Source: Mya arenaria (Eukaryota; Mollusca; Bivalvia; Myida; Myidae). From it: a DNA stretch of 64,000 nt. This document shows, in pieces, positions 23,641-36,556 of the stretch. The position numbers and the translations under genes are program-made. The DNA lies in the NCBI RefSeq assembly GCF_026914265.1, contig NC_069126.1, forward strand, positions 77,069,232-77,133,231, given 5' to 3'. Position 1 is the first letter of the stretch; each line of letters begins with the position of its first letter. The notes under the pieces were generated by a model. The model made no database searches. It worked only from the letters and a program-made list of their open reading frames with translations, and was not told the origin of the DNA.

Positions 23641-25110
23641 CCATAAAGATATTGGATAATACAATGATACATTAAATAAAAAATGCAACTGGAATAGATC
23701 TGTTTCTTCCAAAAATCATAATTGCTGGCAAAGATACTCTAGAAGTTCCCGTCCGAAACATGGCCAATGAAATCATAAACCAAGATCATTTCCAAATTGT
23801 CTTAATCTACAAGAAGTTACCCCTATTTTCAAGAAAGATAGCCCTTTATAGAAACGAACTATAGACCTGTCAGTATTTTACCATCATTGTCCTAATTATA
23901 TGAACTTGTCATAAGTGAGCTACTGATTAGTCATTTTGATAACATTTTTTATCCTTTCCTTGCATTATCCTTTCCTTGCAGCTTCCAGAACATCATTTGG
24001 ATGTCTAACTACCCTATTAAGTCTGGTGGAAGACTGGAAAAAGCCTTTAATGAGAACAAATATGTAGGTGCAGTTCTAATGGACCTCGCTAAAGCATTCG
24101 ACTGCCTGCCCCATGATCTCATCTTAGACAGGCTTAATGCATATATGGTCTCTCAGCTCCAGCATGTAAACTTAAGCACAGCTTTCTTACAAATAAAAAA
24201 GACCGTGTCAAACGTGGTCAAATTTCCAGTGAGTGGGACTCCATCCTAAAAGGCGTGCCACAAGGATCAATATTAGGGCGTCTAGTCTTCAACATCGATC
24301 TCAATAACATATTCTACACTATCAATAATGCAGCCTTGTATAATTATGCAGATGTGATTAAAATCCTGATGTTGTAAAGGCCACTCATGAAGAAGAAATT
24401 ATGTAACATTTTGATAAACATTTTGCTAAACTGGTTTACTTCCAATCAAAAACAGGCTTACTCTGACAAATTTAAAGCCATTTCAATTGGCTCAAAATCT
24501 GTTATAAAAGAAATAAAACAATTTACAGCATTGTTTGTTTTGTTTAGAGCAAGTTAAACATAGGCGTTGAGTAGATAGTTTATTAAATTTGGATGGCCAG
24601 ATTTCTTAAATGTGCAAAAAATCAGCTAAGCAACTGAATATCCTTAAAAAATAAGCACATTTTTGACAATCTAAGCTTATATTATCTTAAAATATTTTAT
24701 CAGATCCAATGACTAAAGTTCTGTTGTTTGACAAGATCAACACAGAAAAAAATTGAAACGATTCAATACAGAACATTAAAATGTTTTAATGATCACACCT
24801 CAACTTACGAAAATCTTCTTCATGGAGTTGAATTGCCAACATTGCATCTGAGCAGGGTAAGATACACCGCTATTGAAACCTACAAATGTCAGTACGGTAT
24901 CTCACCAGAATATGTTTAAAACCTTGTAGCTTTAAAGACATGTAATTTTAATCTCAGATATGAAAACTGTGTATATGTGCCATAAGTAAGGTCGACTCAA
25001 TATGGGGAGAACTTTATCCGCTTTGATGCCAGTCAGGTATGGAACAGTCTCCAAAAGGAAATAAGGTTCCATCAAAACTACCTGGAGTTTAAAAGGCTGA
25101 TCCGTTCCTT
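23640..25110 (+). mobile_element. Broken non-LTR retrotransposon (LINE, CR1/Jockey-like), reverse transcriptase part
   Basis: Pieces of a reverse transcriptase in order: ATGIDLFLPKII (about 23683), a fingers-region piece, then VGAVLMDLAKAFDCLPHD (motif A, about 24066-24120), GVPQGSILG (motif B, about 24252) and YNYADV where YADD is expected (motif C, about 24341). The second catalytic Asp is changed to Val. Downstream are the C-terminal phrases TLHLSRVRYTAIETYKC, SPEYV and finally FRFDASQVWNSL (about 25018). Several stops and frameshifts lie between these, no endonuclease or ORF1 was found upstream, so it is 5'-truncated and dead. Clade assignment beyond CR1/Jockey-like is not safe. Confidence 0.8.
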
Positions 25111-25735
25111 GATAGGTAGGAGTTGAAACGTCTTTGAAATAGGGGTTGAAAGTTTAGAGGGCTGATCCGTTCCTTGACTGGTTGGCTTTGAAATAGGGGT
25201 TGAAAGTTTAGAGGGCTGATCCGTTCCTTGACAGGTAGGCTTTGAAAAGTCTTTGAAATAGGGGTTGAAAGTTTAGAGGGCTGATCCGTTCCTTGACAGG
25301 TAGGCGTTGATAAGTCTTTGAAATAGGGGTTGGAAGTTTAGAAGGCTGGTCCGTTCCTTGACAGGTAGGCGTTGAAATGTCTTTGAAATAGGGGTTGGAA
25401 GTTTAGAAGGCTGGTCCGTTCCTTGACAGGTAGGCATTGAAAAGTCTTTGAAATAGGGGTTGGAAGTTTAGAAGGCTGGTCCGTTCCTTGACAGGTAGGC
25501 GTTGATAAGTCTTTGAAATAGGGGTTGAAAGTTTAGAAGGCTGGTCCGTTCCTTGACAGGTAGGCGTTGATAAGTCTTTGAAATAGGGGTTGAAAGTTTA
25601 GAAGGCTGGTCCGTTCCTTGACAGGTAGGCGTTGAAAAGTCTTTGAAATAGGGGTTGAAAGTTTAGAAGGCTGGTCCGTTTCTTGACAGGTAGGCTTTGA
25701 AATAGGGGTTGAAATTCTTGTGGTTGAAAAGTTCT
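25085..25735. repeat. Minisatellite of 65-bp units grown from the LINE 3' end
   Basis: About ten direct copies of 'gtttagaaggctggtccgttccttgacaggtaggcgttga(a/t)aagtctttgaaataggggttg(a/g)aa'. The unit is 65 bp (for example starts at 25531 and 25596), with two shorter units near 25150-25215. The first unit is the last coding stretch of the LINE itself (phrase EFKRLIRSL at 25086-25112), so the array arose by tandem amplification of the LINE terminus. Minus-strand frames through it are incidental. Confidence 0.9.
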
Positions 25736-25787
25736 GCACACCTTATGACCACATGGTAATTTTTCTGTGTTCCATTTATTAAGTGTT

Positions 25788-26143
25788 TTAAAACTGCACT
25801 CTCACAGATTTACCGTTTAGGCAAGGTTTTAATTGTTTTGTCTTTGAATGAGCCAATTTCTGCGTAATTAAAATACCTACAATCAATCAATATAAGTCAG
25901 AATATCAGATAGCAGAAGATCAGATCTCAGATTTTTATATTTCGGTTCGAAATGGTTAAAAGCGTTACTAACGGATGAATAAAACGTCATTTCTTGAACT
26001 TAAATATGAAAATCTGCGATCCGATGTTTTGTCAGCAGTCTAATATTACTGGTTTTCCTGCCTTTTCGCATAAATTACTCGCTCGAAAACAAAACAATAA
26101 AACAGATGTCAAAATGTTTAATGTGTGAGAGTGCAGCTTTAAG
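25788..26143. repeat. MITE with 'ctgcactctcacagatt' TIRs and TTAA flanks (copy 2)
   Basis: The left end is TTAA|aactgcactctcacagatt and the right end tgtgagagtgcagct|TTAA: the termini are inverted repeats with TTAA on both sides. Internal words 'gtctttgaatgagccaattt' and 'tttttatatttcgg' match the copy at 6450-6800. Non-coding. TTAA duplication points to a piggyBac- or Kolobok-type parent. Confidence 0.75.
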
Positions 26144-27359
26144 GAATGTTTCGAGATTTTTATAAATATTTTTGTCTATTGGTTTTTGTCTTTGGCCGTA
26201 AGGTCTTATGCCTAGAGCTGCCGAACATTCCAAATAAAAGAGACTTATATAAATTTGCAAAATTTCAATATGTATGGTATTTTTAATATACCAACTTTCA
26301 AAATTATTGACTTGTTCGTGTTGAGGTTTAGACTAGGACATTTTGAAAATGAGTCTTATCTGTTAATTAAAGTTCAAACGATATTTTCAAACCTTTATAA
26401 AAGAAGGGTGTGTCACCAGCAAACAGCGATTGTTTGATTTCCGTGTTGCCAACATCTATCCATTTTTTTTATCTGAGTTTGGATTTATCTATATAGCCTG
26501 AAAGTATTTGTAGGCAAATGTTAAAACCTATTGAAGACGATGGGCATCCGTGTCGTTCTCTCATGTAGATGGCCTTTGATAAGTGCCCATTGTTTGTAAC
26601 AAAACTTCGTATATCGTAGTGTCGCAGGTTCCGCATATTATTCGACTACATGTCATTCTGTGTTTCATATGTATGGAAAACCTTTATGTCTGTGTAAAAG
26701 TCTCTATTAACGGGCTCTTCATCTTGCCATTTGGCGTCTAGTCTTTAAATAACAATTTATATTTAAGTACAAAAGTTTTTCATGGGTTTTCAATATAACC
26801 AAGGGACATTCAAACATGAAATATAATATTCTTTATGTTCCGGCAAGAAAACCGATTGAACCAGTCCATTTTAAGCAATGTGTGAACGTTACGGATGATT
26901 AATCAATTTGTCAAGTTTCCGTGCCTGGAATTAACAATATAGTCATTTCAATAGATTCATGTTTGCACATAATGCTTATAGATTTACACGCTATTTTTTC
27001 AGTGCGTATTTTACGTAAACGTGTTCAAAAGGATACCATAAACTAGTACTATGAATGTTCATAGGGGTGTGTGCGTAGGGTGCGCCCCAATAAACGTTCG
27101 AGCTTACTTTTTATTTCAATATAAGAGAAAAAGTAATAGAATACGCCCTATATACACCATTTCCGACCAGTAATTGTAAACATTTTTTTAGGGGAGTAAA
27201 GCTCCTATCCAACACTTTATACCAAATAATTTTGTTTCGAGGGGGGGGGGGGGGGCGCAAATCAAAAGCTTATGCCCCTATGTTACGCCCCTTCTACCGT
27301 AAAATTATGGATCCGCCCCTGGTGTCAATATGTTGGTATTTATTAAAGCTTAAATTATA
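26144..27359. other. Non-coding stretch before the receptor cluster
   Basis: No exon was recognised. A G homopolymer (27241-27256) followed by 'gcgcaaatc' and, 50 bp on, 'ttatggatccgcccctgg' belongs to a degraded interspersed repeat. Similarity to the upstream regions of the two later receptor copies begins at about 27360. Confidence 0.4.
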
Positions 27360-27518
27360 TTGGCGCCCGGAGAACACTTTCTGTTTCTTTTGCATTGTTC
27401 TTTTTAATTATTATTGAGCTACTTAGAGTTTGAAGTATGTTTTTTATAAAAGGCAATAAAATAACAATCAAACGCCAAGCCTTTGTGATTCATGGCAATC
27501 AACTGTTTTCAAAGAGCA

Positions 27519-27553
27519 ATCTCGGGATGTGAAAGTAGTAAATTTCCGTGAAT
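27519..27553 (+). promoter_or_regulatory. Conserved upstream block of receptor A
   Basis: 'aatctcgggatgtgaaag' followed by 'tagtaaatttccgtg', about 100 bp before the start codon. The same block stands about 100-110 bp before the start codons of receptors B and C, where it reads 'aacttccgt', an ETS-type core on the minus strand (aCGGAAgt). No TATA box is evident. Promoter function is inferred from conservation and position. Confidence 0.35.
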
Positions 27554-27653
27554 AGAAGACTCTGTATCAGTCGTCACAAATACGGCACATATATATTTGA
27601 TCATTATGATAATACTTATGAAAAAGTTTTGAATTAAAAAAAGTGCGTTCAAA

Positions 27654-30600
27654 ATGGACGCCAGGATTTACGTTCCATTATGTTGCACTGGTAAGCGCTT
27701 TAGATATGTATAGATATGTGTTACCTTTGATGATCTTTTAAATTTCTTCTCGTACTTCTATCCCTTCATATTCGTATATATATATGTATTGAATTATACA
27801 CACGAATATGAAGGGATAGTATTACTGTAATTTATATATTACACGAGATAACATAAAAATAAATATAGATTTGCTTTCGACTTTGCTTTTTTGGTTTCCT
27901 GGTTTAAATAATATCCAGTTTTTTAGCAAACGAAATCTGTATACTGTGTTGTTTATGTCTTTATATTATTTGTTTATTTTTTTATAATGTAGTACTTGTA
28001 GTGTTCGTTGGAGATGCATCTGGCTCATGTGGTTCATTGGCAATAATAAAGCCTACGTTTGTGAACAGAACCGTTACCTTGAAATTTATCCCTCGTCATC
28101 GAGGGATCTCAAACATTGCCTGGAAGTACACTAATGAGCGGGATGTAACAAGAGAACATACAGTAAAATGCGTCGAGGAACATTTTCAACAACATGTTGA
28201 GGACGGGCCATACTATCATACTATGATTTTCATTGCAAATAAACATCACAATAATTCGAAATTTCATGTTCAATGTAGCGATGCAAAAGGCAACTCTTCA
28301 TCAAACACTGTGAAGCTACACTTGAATGGTATGTCTAGATATGCATATTACTTTAAGTATATATTTATGCTTATTGGTAATTTTTAAACGTCTAATGTGT
28401 ATAATTGCATCGCATTTAAAGTAAAATGATGTGCATACGCGTAGGTCAAGGATTCCTCATTAGCCTTCTGTCTTCATTTATGAAACTCTGCATCTAAAGT
28501 AAAGAAATACGGATACGTTGAAATATTCTTAATTTCAGAAATCAGGTCTGCGTGTGGCAATCTGGTGCTACTTTCCCCGGAAATAAAATATGGAACAAAT
28601 GTTGAAATAGCTTATTACCCTTCTGACCTTACATTGGCCAAAGAAAACCCTTCGTACAATGAACGTTCATGGTTGAAGTTGAAAGGGTTCTTAAGAGAGG
28701 CCGTGCATCTTCGAAACGACACTTATGAAGAGAGGAAAATATCTGATTATTTGTACACTCTAACCATCTACAATTTTATTGAGAATAAAGCTGGGCCTTA
28801 CGCTTTAAAATGTGGATATACACTTGAAGACACCACAAACCGGTTAGACATACATGTGACAGGTAAGTCTCGATTATTTTTGTTGTATAAGACTGAGCGA
28901 TCACATGCGTACTTTGCTAACTAGCACTTCATTCATGTTTTAAGATAAGCCGCTTATTGGACCAATATTGGATGATTGCGTTTACGGCAATGCAGACACT
29001 ATCATATATTGCAACACAAGTCGTACGACAGGAAAACCCCGTGTGACCTTTTCCATTGGAAGCAAAGTAGTTACAATGCTAGAGAACGAAAAACATCGAG
29101 GAGTATATACAGTTGTACTAGACTCAGACACTTGGAGGGACAATGACGATCATATTGTAACTTGCAAGGTCTCTAACGATGATTATGTACACGACCTGAA
29201 CAGTTCAGCAAAATTGTGTTACATGGGTAATGGCTTCTTTTTCTCAAAGAATATAGCTGAGTATTAAAACATTTGTGCTTAAAGCATAAATCAATATTAG
29301 TTATTTTTAAATAACATCATTTCTAACGTTAACTGTCTAGTTCACATGTGATACTTTTCCCCATATATTGTGTTTGGGTCAATAAGCACTCGAAATCAGT
29401 GCTATTTCGCGTATATAGGAAATGTATTTAGTACTCTGTTACCATAAGTCGTCTCTGTACGTTGTGGTATGAATGGATCAAATGTTGTTTTCTAATTATT
29501 AGAGAAAGGCTCGGACCCTTTTTTGATCATGCCAGAATACATCTACGATGAAAATACAACAGTTGGTTGCGAGGTGTCAAATGTACGACCACCGGAGGTG
29601 ATTGAAATATTGGTAGACAACCAAGCCATTGATGCTATTCAAAAAGACTTATTAAACGAAACGTCAAAAACATTCGTCAGTAAAGCCTCTATATCTATGA
29701 TAGACAAGCATTGGAATGGAAAAGAAATATGTTGCCGTCGAAAATCTACAATTTACGGAAATGTGGAAGCCACCTGTAAAACATTCAACATAAAGTGTAA
29801 GTTCATGTATGGTGAATAATTCCATTCATAAGATTCATTGTGCGTTCGGAGCTTAACATTTTTCCCTATCCATAACTATTTATTCAGTTGCTCTACATTT
29901 CTGTTATTAGATTCGCCGACTGAACTGATCATGAAAGCCACATCAGCTTCATCTAACTCCACCAGACAGTCCATTAATGTTTCTTGTTTTACAACGGAAT
30001 CTAATCCTCCTTGTGGTGTGAATTTGTCAACCAATACCACACAGTTGGTGAACGAATCCTCAAAGGTTTGGAAAGAAAATACGACTATTGGATTCAAGAG
30101 CTATATAAATGCTACTTTTTCGGCCGCAATGATGGTTGGCATAGGAATAATCAATTGCTTTACAACTTGCGACGAAAACTTGTCCAATTTGGACACTAAC
30201 CTTACAATAGATCTTCCAAGTAAGTTACGCCACTTTACAACTTAGAATAATGGAAAGGTTTGAATACCTTTGTTCTTACCCATGTTGTGGCACAAACACA
30301 TAATGTTGCTTATAAACAATTCTCATATGTTTTTGATGATATATTTGTAATGATCTAATTCCATTCCTTTAGGGCAAGGTCAAACTCTTAATATTTCCAT
30401 TTATAAAGTAAGGAATGGCACAACGTATTTTGATTGCACAACGGGCGAAACCCGTGGCATATGCAACGAGAAGAAATGCCCGCGAAATACAACTGAAGCG
30501 ACCGACGACTGGATAATTAAATGCGAACGAACTAATGCTTCTGAAAATGGAACTAAACCACGCCATGAGTCTGTTGCAGGTATGAGTATTTTTGAAAAGA

Positions 30601-32856
30601 AAAATCGCATTTTTTCGTATAACCTTAACATTGGATTTACCATTTGAAAGTGTATATTTTTTCTGGGTTGAATTCTTGTGACTTGATTATGTTTTGGAAT
30701 GTAATAAATGTTAATGTAATGGTTTATTGATCGCTATTGCAGGCGACATCAGTACCCGGTCGTTCAAGCTTCCACTGCAACCAATATTGATAGGAACTGG
30801 AGCGTTTGTTGCTCTCGGTCTATTCGTTGCGTTAGCAAGTAAGTATCTGAGTATCTTAAACTATATAAGTATTTTATTGAGCTTGTTTGTTCGACAGTAT
30901 GTCACACTGCTTTTGACCATGGCACAGTCTGATTCAACACAGTCATGATCCCAGGACACGTTTCAGCGGTATTCTATTTTCAAGAATTCAATATCCCAAA
31001 CGAAGAAAAATATGTTAAGTGCATAAGTACTAATATTGTGCGAAGTACGGGTAACGTTTTCGGTCATTTCATACCATCTAACGCCTGTTTTAGTTAGTAA
31101 ACATATTTTATAAATTAAGATAAGCCTAACGTATGATCTTGTATCGATGTTCCATTAAAGGAACACTGGTCGGGTGGCGTAAAGGTAAAGGTGGCATCAG
31201 GTAAGAACTACGGTAACAACTCGTCTTATAACATTGTCTCAAACGTATTATGAACGTTGTTCTTAATTCATTGATTGAAATTCATTCTAAATTGTTTGAT
31301 AACTTGATATTTTCATGCTCGGATGTAAATTAAGTGCATCTGTTTTATATAGGACTCTGGACAATAAAGATGGTAAGTTAATCTTGTTTTTCAATATGCT
31401 ACAGTGCGAAATCATCAACTCATACATAAAGTATTTGTTTTTTAATTTTAGCGAAATCAAAATAATTATTTCAACCGAACATAAATGTGTCTTTATGTTA
31501 CTTTAGAGGATCCGTTCTTTATCATATGAATACAAATTTAACTTTCAAATGAATCAATACGGTTGAGTTTGAGTTTCATATCACTTGAATTTTGACCCTT
31601 AGTATATACATTTTGATAAAAGAAATATAATGAAATACAGTATCTGTCAAAGTAACGTAGACAATGTTATGAAAATCAGGTAGCCAGAATAACAACATCA
31701 AACCATTATATTATATTACAGTCACACCATCAGCGATCGAAGCTGCCCACTCTCTTGATACAAATGAATATGTAGAAATGCCTGAAACATCAATGCATAT
31801 GAATGCCTCTCACGATTTGGAAGATGATTATGTGGAATTGAAGACACGGGAAGACTCCACGATGGCGCGGAAGCCAATCACAGCTATTGAGGTATTCCAT
31901 AGAAATTGGAGAATCGTAATAAGTTTTCTGCTGTACTTATAGTTTATCATTTTTAAGATAAATAGGTCCATAAATGTAGTACTTTAACTGGCTGCAAACA
32001 TCAACGCAATTTTTAAATTTATTTTGAAAGGAAATAGTTGTTTCCATAAGAATTTCATTCCACTTGCTGTTTAACAGCCTGCATAAACACAGCGGTAGCG
32101 TCTCTCAAAAACAAACGCCCAGAACATTATGTATGAATGGCCCCAATCAAATGAGTTTAAGTCCCTTTAAACATGATGAACTAAAGCTAACTATTTTTAA
32201 AATATCATTTGAGAGACATTCTCCTTCTAACGAGTTTTAAAACGTTGAAAGGAAACTATTTAGATCATCACGATGAACTTTGTGTTTGTTTGTAATTGAG
32301 ATAAAGCTTGTGATCATCACACGTGTGTGCGTACGTGTGTATGTGTGCTAGTATGTATTCGAGTGTGTGTTTACCTGATTTAATGCGTGCGCATTGGTGT
32401 GTGCGCGCGCGCGCGGGCGTGCGTGCGGGCGTGTGTGTGTGTGAATGCTTATCTTGACAGTAGGATTGTTGTACAAGTTTCGAATTCAGAAAGGAGAACA
32501 AAATAAGCTTGTAACTTGGTAAAATAAAACATGATTCTTCAGTCTGTTATGCTTAAAACATGTGCCAGGCTACGTTCTGTTATCAAAAGATTAGTATTTG
32601 TAAACTCTAACATATATGTTTGTTGATAATTCCTAACTCAATCATATATATCACGTTAACATATATGTATAGTTAACAATACCTCTTACAGTCAAAGCAT
32701 GCGAAAAGCGGTCTGATTTACGCGGATCTGGACATTGACCATCTACAGAAAGCCTTTGTCGGTCCGATACCTGGCCCACGACCAAACAGACGAAAAGAAG
32801 CAACGGTGTATCAAGATATAGACTTTTCTAACACAAAACCTGCGAGGCCTCACTAA
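27654..32856 (+). CDS. Receptor A: Ig-like type I membrane receptor with ITIM and ITSM-like tail
   Basis: Twelve coding exons with GT/AG borders: 27654-27690, 27993-28328, 28539-28862, 28945-29226, 29503-29796, 29911-30219, 30373-30579, 30743-30838, 31161-31200, 31353-31372, 31722-31891 and 32692-32856; 759 aa. The signal peptide is split over exons 1-2 (hydrophobic YVPLCCTVLVVFVG). Exons 2-6 (residues about 13-124, 125-232, 233-326, 327-424, 425-527) each carry one Ig-like or Ig-derived domain with phase-1 ends. The clearest are exons 4 and 5 (TIIYC..IVTCKVSN; VGCEVSN..GKEICC). N-glycosylation sites are many. Exon 7 is a Cys-containing stalk and exon 8 the single membrane helix (PILIGTGAFVALGLFVALA). 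The tail has Y665VEM, Y685VEL, L713IYADL (consensus ITIM) and T743VYQDI (ITSM-like), plus a Pro-rich GPIPGPRP. Phosphorylated ITIM/ITSM sites in this class bind SHP-type phosphatases; YxxM can bind PI3K p85. The ligand is unknown. The start is conserved in all three copies. Confidence 0.88.
32310..32450. repeat. (TG)n/(CG)n microsatellite in receptor A intron 11
   Basis: Interrupted gtgtgt/gcgcgc tract in the last intron, including a pure 'gcgcgcgcgcgc' core near 32404. The same intron of receptor B carries a longer homologous tract. Confidence 0.9.
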
Positions 32857-32869
32857 ATGTATTAAGATA

Positions 32870-34310
32870 CGTGTAGTAATGCGTAGATTGTGTCATGACT
32901 CTGGCGAAACAAGATGACTTACATTGCTTAAAAGTATATGGCGTAGATTGTGTTATGACTGTTGCAAAATAGGATGACTTTATTGCTAATATGTATATGG
33001 CGTAGATTGTAATATGGCTGTTGTAAAACAGGATGCCTTTATTGCTTATATGTATATGGCGTAGATTGTGTTATGATTGTTGCAAAAGAGGATTACCCCA
33101 TTGATAATAATATGTATATGGCATATATTGTGTAATGACTGTTGCAAAACAAGATGACTTACATTGCTTTTAAGTATATGGCATAGATTGTGTAATATCT
33201 ATTGTAAAACAGGATGACTTCATTGCTTACATGTAACTCGTGTAGATTGTGTAATAGACTAATGACAATTGCAGAACAGAATGACTTCATGGCTTATATG
33301 TAAATCAGGTAGAGTGTATTATGACTTATGCAGAACAAGATGACAACATTTCTAATATGTTAATCGTGTGGATTGCATTTTGACTGATGCAAAGCAATAT
33401 GAAAACATTGATTATACGTTAATCGCCTAGATTGTCAAATGACTGTTGCAAAAACCGGTGGACTTTATTCCTTATAATATTATGTTAACCGCTTAAATTT
33501 TGAAATGACTGTTGCAAATAGGTGAATCGCTTATATTGTGTAATGACTGTTGTGAACAGGAGGATCGCACTACTTATATATAAACCGCTTATATTGTGTA
33601 ATGACTGTAGCAAGCAGTTGGACCGCACTACTTATATGTGTACCGCTTATAATGTGAAATGGCTGTTGCAAACAGGAGAATCGCACTATTTATATGTACA
33701 CCGCTTATATTGTGTAATGACTGTAGCAAGCAGTTAGACCGCACTACTTATATGTAAACCGCTTATATTGTGTGACGGCTGTTGCAAACATGAGGATCGC
33801 ACTACTTATATGTAAACCGCTTATATTGTGTAATGACTGTTGTAAACATGAGGAGCGCACTACTTATATGTAAATCGCTTATATTGTGTAATGACTGTTG
33901 TAAACATGAGGAGCGCACTACTTATATGTAAACCACTTATATTGTGTGACGGCTGTTGCAAACATGAGGATCGCACTACTTATATGTAAACCGCTTATAT
34001 TGTGTAATGACTGTTGTAAACATGAGGAGCGCACTACTTATATGTAAATCGCTTATATTGTGTAATGACTGTTGTAAACATGAGGAGCGCACTACTTATA
34101 TGTAAACCACTTATATTGTGTGACGGCTGTTGCAAGCAGGAGAAAAGCACTACTTATATGTAAATCGCTTATATTGTGAAATGACTGTTGCAAAAAGGAG
34201 GCTCGCACTGCTAGTATGTATATAAACAAATTATGATGACTATATTGCTTATAAGTAAAACGCGTAGATTGCGTGTTGACTGATGCACAGCAGCATGACT
34301 TCAATGCTTA
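32870..34310. repeat. 58/60-bp minisatellite directly after receptor A (about 24 units)
   Basis: The array begins within about 20 bp of the receptor stop codon. Its first half uses a variant unit 'ggcgtagattgtgttatgac' + 'tgttgcaaaataggatgac' + 'tttattgcttatatgtatat'; the second half uses 'cgcttatattgtgtaatgac' + 'tgttgtaaacatgaggagcg' + 'cactacttatatgtaaa'. It ends in 'gctagtatgtatataaacaa' (34211), a terminal phrase also seen in block B. It probably overlaps the 3' UTR, since no AATAAA comes before it. Not coding. Confidence 0.9.
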
Positions 34311-36552
34311 CAAAGTTAAACCCAAACATTGTGTAATGCACGTGAATACATATGTCTATAGTTAAGATTGCGTAATGACTGTTGCAATCCAGGAAGACAA
34401 AATTGTTTATATGACAAACGATCGTAGATTGGGATTCTACTGTGGCAAAACAATTAGGACTGGCTACCTGAGAAAACGTGTTAAATGTGTATTAACGGAC
34501 ACGTGGAAGTACAGGTTATATAATCTTCAGGATGCATACTATAATATCTAAACTCATTATCAAAATCATTATTTAGTAAAAAAATTAGATTTTATTTGAT
34601 TGAATTTCACTAATTTAATAAAGTTTCTCGAATTATCTAAAACCTCATGCAACGTCACGCTCCGGTATTCACTGTTACCCTTAAAGTGTTGAAATAATAG
34701 TTTTTTACGTCCCCTTTAGTTCGTTGATGAATATCTTTTTTGTGATAATTGCTGTATTATATGCTTGTTTCTACTTTTTACAAGTATGCACATTGTAATA
34801 AAAGTATATTACAAATTGTGGAGTTTGAAAATTGTTCAACTGGTATTGATGAGATTAAATTATGACAATAATATACTATTTGCCAATAAGTCATTATTAG
34901 TTACTCCTGTTTTTTCGTACTAGTATTGATTGAGTGTGACAAAAGTACGAGCTCTGAAATCCTTAATGTTATGGCAGTTTAAAAAAGTATTGTATTTGGC
35001 TTGTTAAATAGTAGCAAACATGTATAATTAAGAGTTGAAGGGTTTCAGTTAGTTCTCTTCCCTTTTGTATGTTTAATTTCCTTAGTTTTGTACTTGAACT
35101 TGCTACATCATTCTGTGAAAGTTCATAAGGAAATTAACAAAATTGAACCCTGAATATAGCCATCTGGTGCAATTTTACTGAAAACTGAGTTTGATATCAA
35201 TGCTTTTGCATGTACTCGTACATGTACTTTGATTTTGTAGGAGTTAAGAGTATGACTGATGATTATCAAGAATACAATTCTAGTATTGTACTTGCACTAA
35301 AATATATGCCTTTCCACCAATGTATGACGAAATAATGTGGCAACATTAATTCTATTCCATGTATATATTACATCATATTTTCATAGCATAAGTGAAACTG
35401 ACATCATTTATAAAATGATGCATATATAGAGTATTGCTTTTTCTTATTGAGCTACAGACATTTAGAACGGAAACGTTTTAGCTTTGGTGTCTTCAGGCGG
35501 ACAATCTTCCTTGTTGTCTCCAGATGACCCATCAAATTGGGAAGGCGAACCTCTGACGTTGACGTTTGTGAGCAGCGCGTATGATATCATTTAAATTTGA
35601 TGGTTTACGAGAAATAAGTCTTACATCTGTTGGTTCCAGCTAATCTTCAGATATGTCGCATACATGACCTGCGCGTCTGTGGCGGCTAATTGGGTAACAA
35701 GCGGTACTCTTTATTGCTATACATAATTGCTTTCTATGTACAAATCGTTCACTGACTTGAAACATTTTTTACAGATTACAGATTAAATTCACATACCCTA
35801 GCAGTATTCCGTTTTTAGGGCTCATTTTAAAACAGATAAGAGTCACACACATTGGATTATTCTTAGCACTTTACGAGAATGCAGAAAATTAGATTATTAT
35901 TATTGTACGATAATTAGAAGAAAAAATGAAATAAAATACATGTAGTCATTGTTCATTGTCATCTTTTTCAGACATCTTTCCTTGAACAAGCCGCCCAAAA
36001 TTCTCCTAAAAGTGTTTCTTCACTATCACATTGTCACATTTTACATAAGTCGACAATATATATTTCGTGCAATCCAATGATTGCCGTTGTTCTGTTCTAT
36101 GAAGGGGTTTACTATCGCTTGCGTGCAAAATAAATCAAAAGCTAACGTCAAACGTTTAGATCAGTTATATGAATGCTTCCTGGTCAATATTGGAGTAGAA
36201 GAGGTTTCTGTTACTTAGAACTTGTTTTTTGATACACAGGTAATACAGTTTCGAATGGCAAGCTAAATAGAACTGCACATTTATTTATACATTGTTCTCT
36301 GAGTCTATGCACGTCATTAAAATAAAAGCAGAAAATAAGCACGTAAGCGGCATTGTCAATACATTGTATTTGCGGTGCTATATTATTGCTAACAATATAA
36401 AGTAAGTTTTATTGTGTGCACATAATTGAATACAAATATCAGAGGTGTTAGATGTGGTACGAATTCAGGCAAAAGGTATTAGGAAAAATGTTAGAACTTA
36501 CTAAGATCGTTAGTGAAACAATGATTTCCTAATTAAAATGTGAAATAAACCT
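34311..36552. other. Intergenic part of block A, paralogous to about 52.2-54.4 kb
   Basis: No gene recognised. Long stretches match block B (for example 'ccggtattcactgttaccctta' at 34662 and 52420). AATAAA signals occur near 34617 and 34797, with equivalents at 52375 and 52556. One of these could serve the upstream receptor if its 3' UTR crosses the minisatellite. Confidence 0.45.
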
Positions 36553-36556
36553 TTAA

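Noticed and set aside
31774-31845. Tyrosines 665 and 685 of receptor A as an ITAM
   Set aside because: An ITAM needs YxxL/I twice with 6-12 residues between; here the first is YxxM and the spacing is 20 residues.
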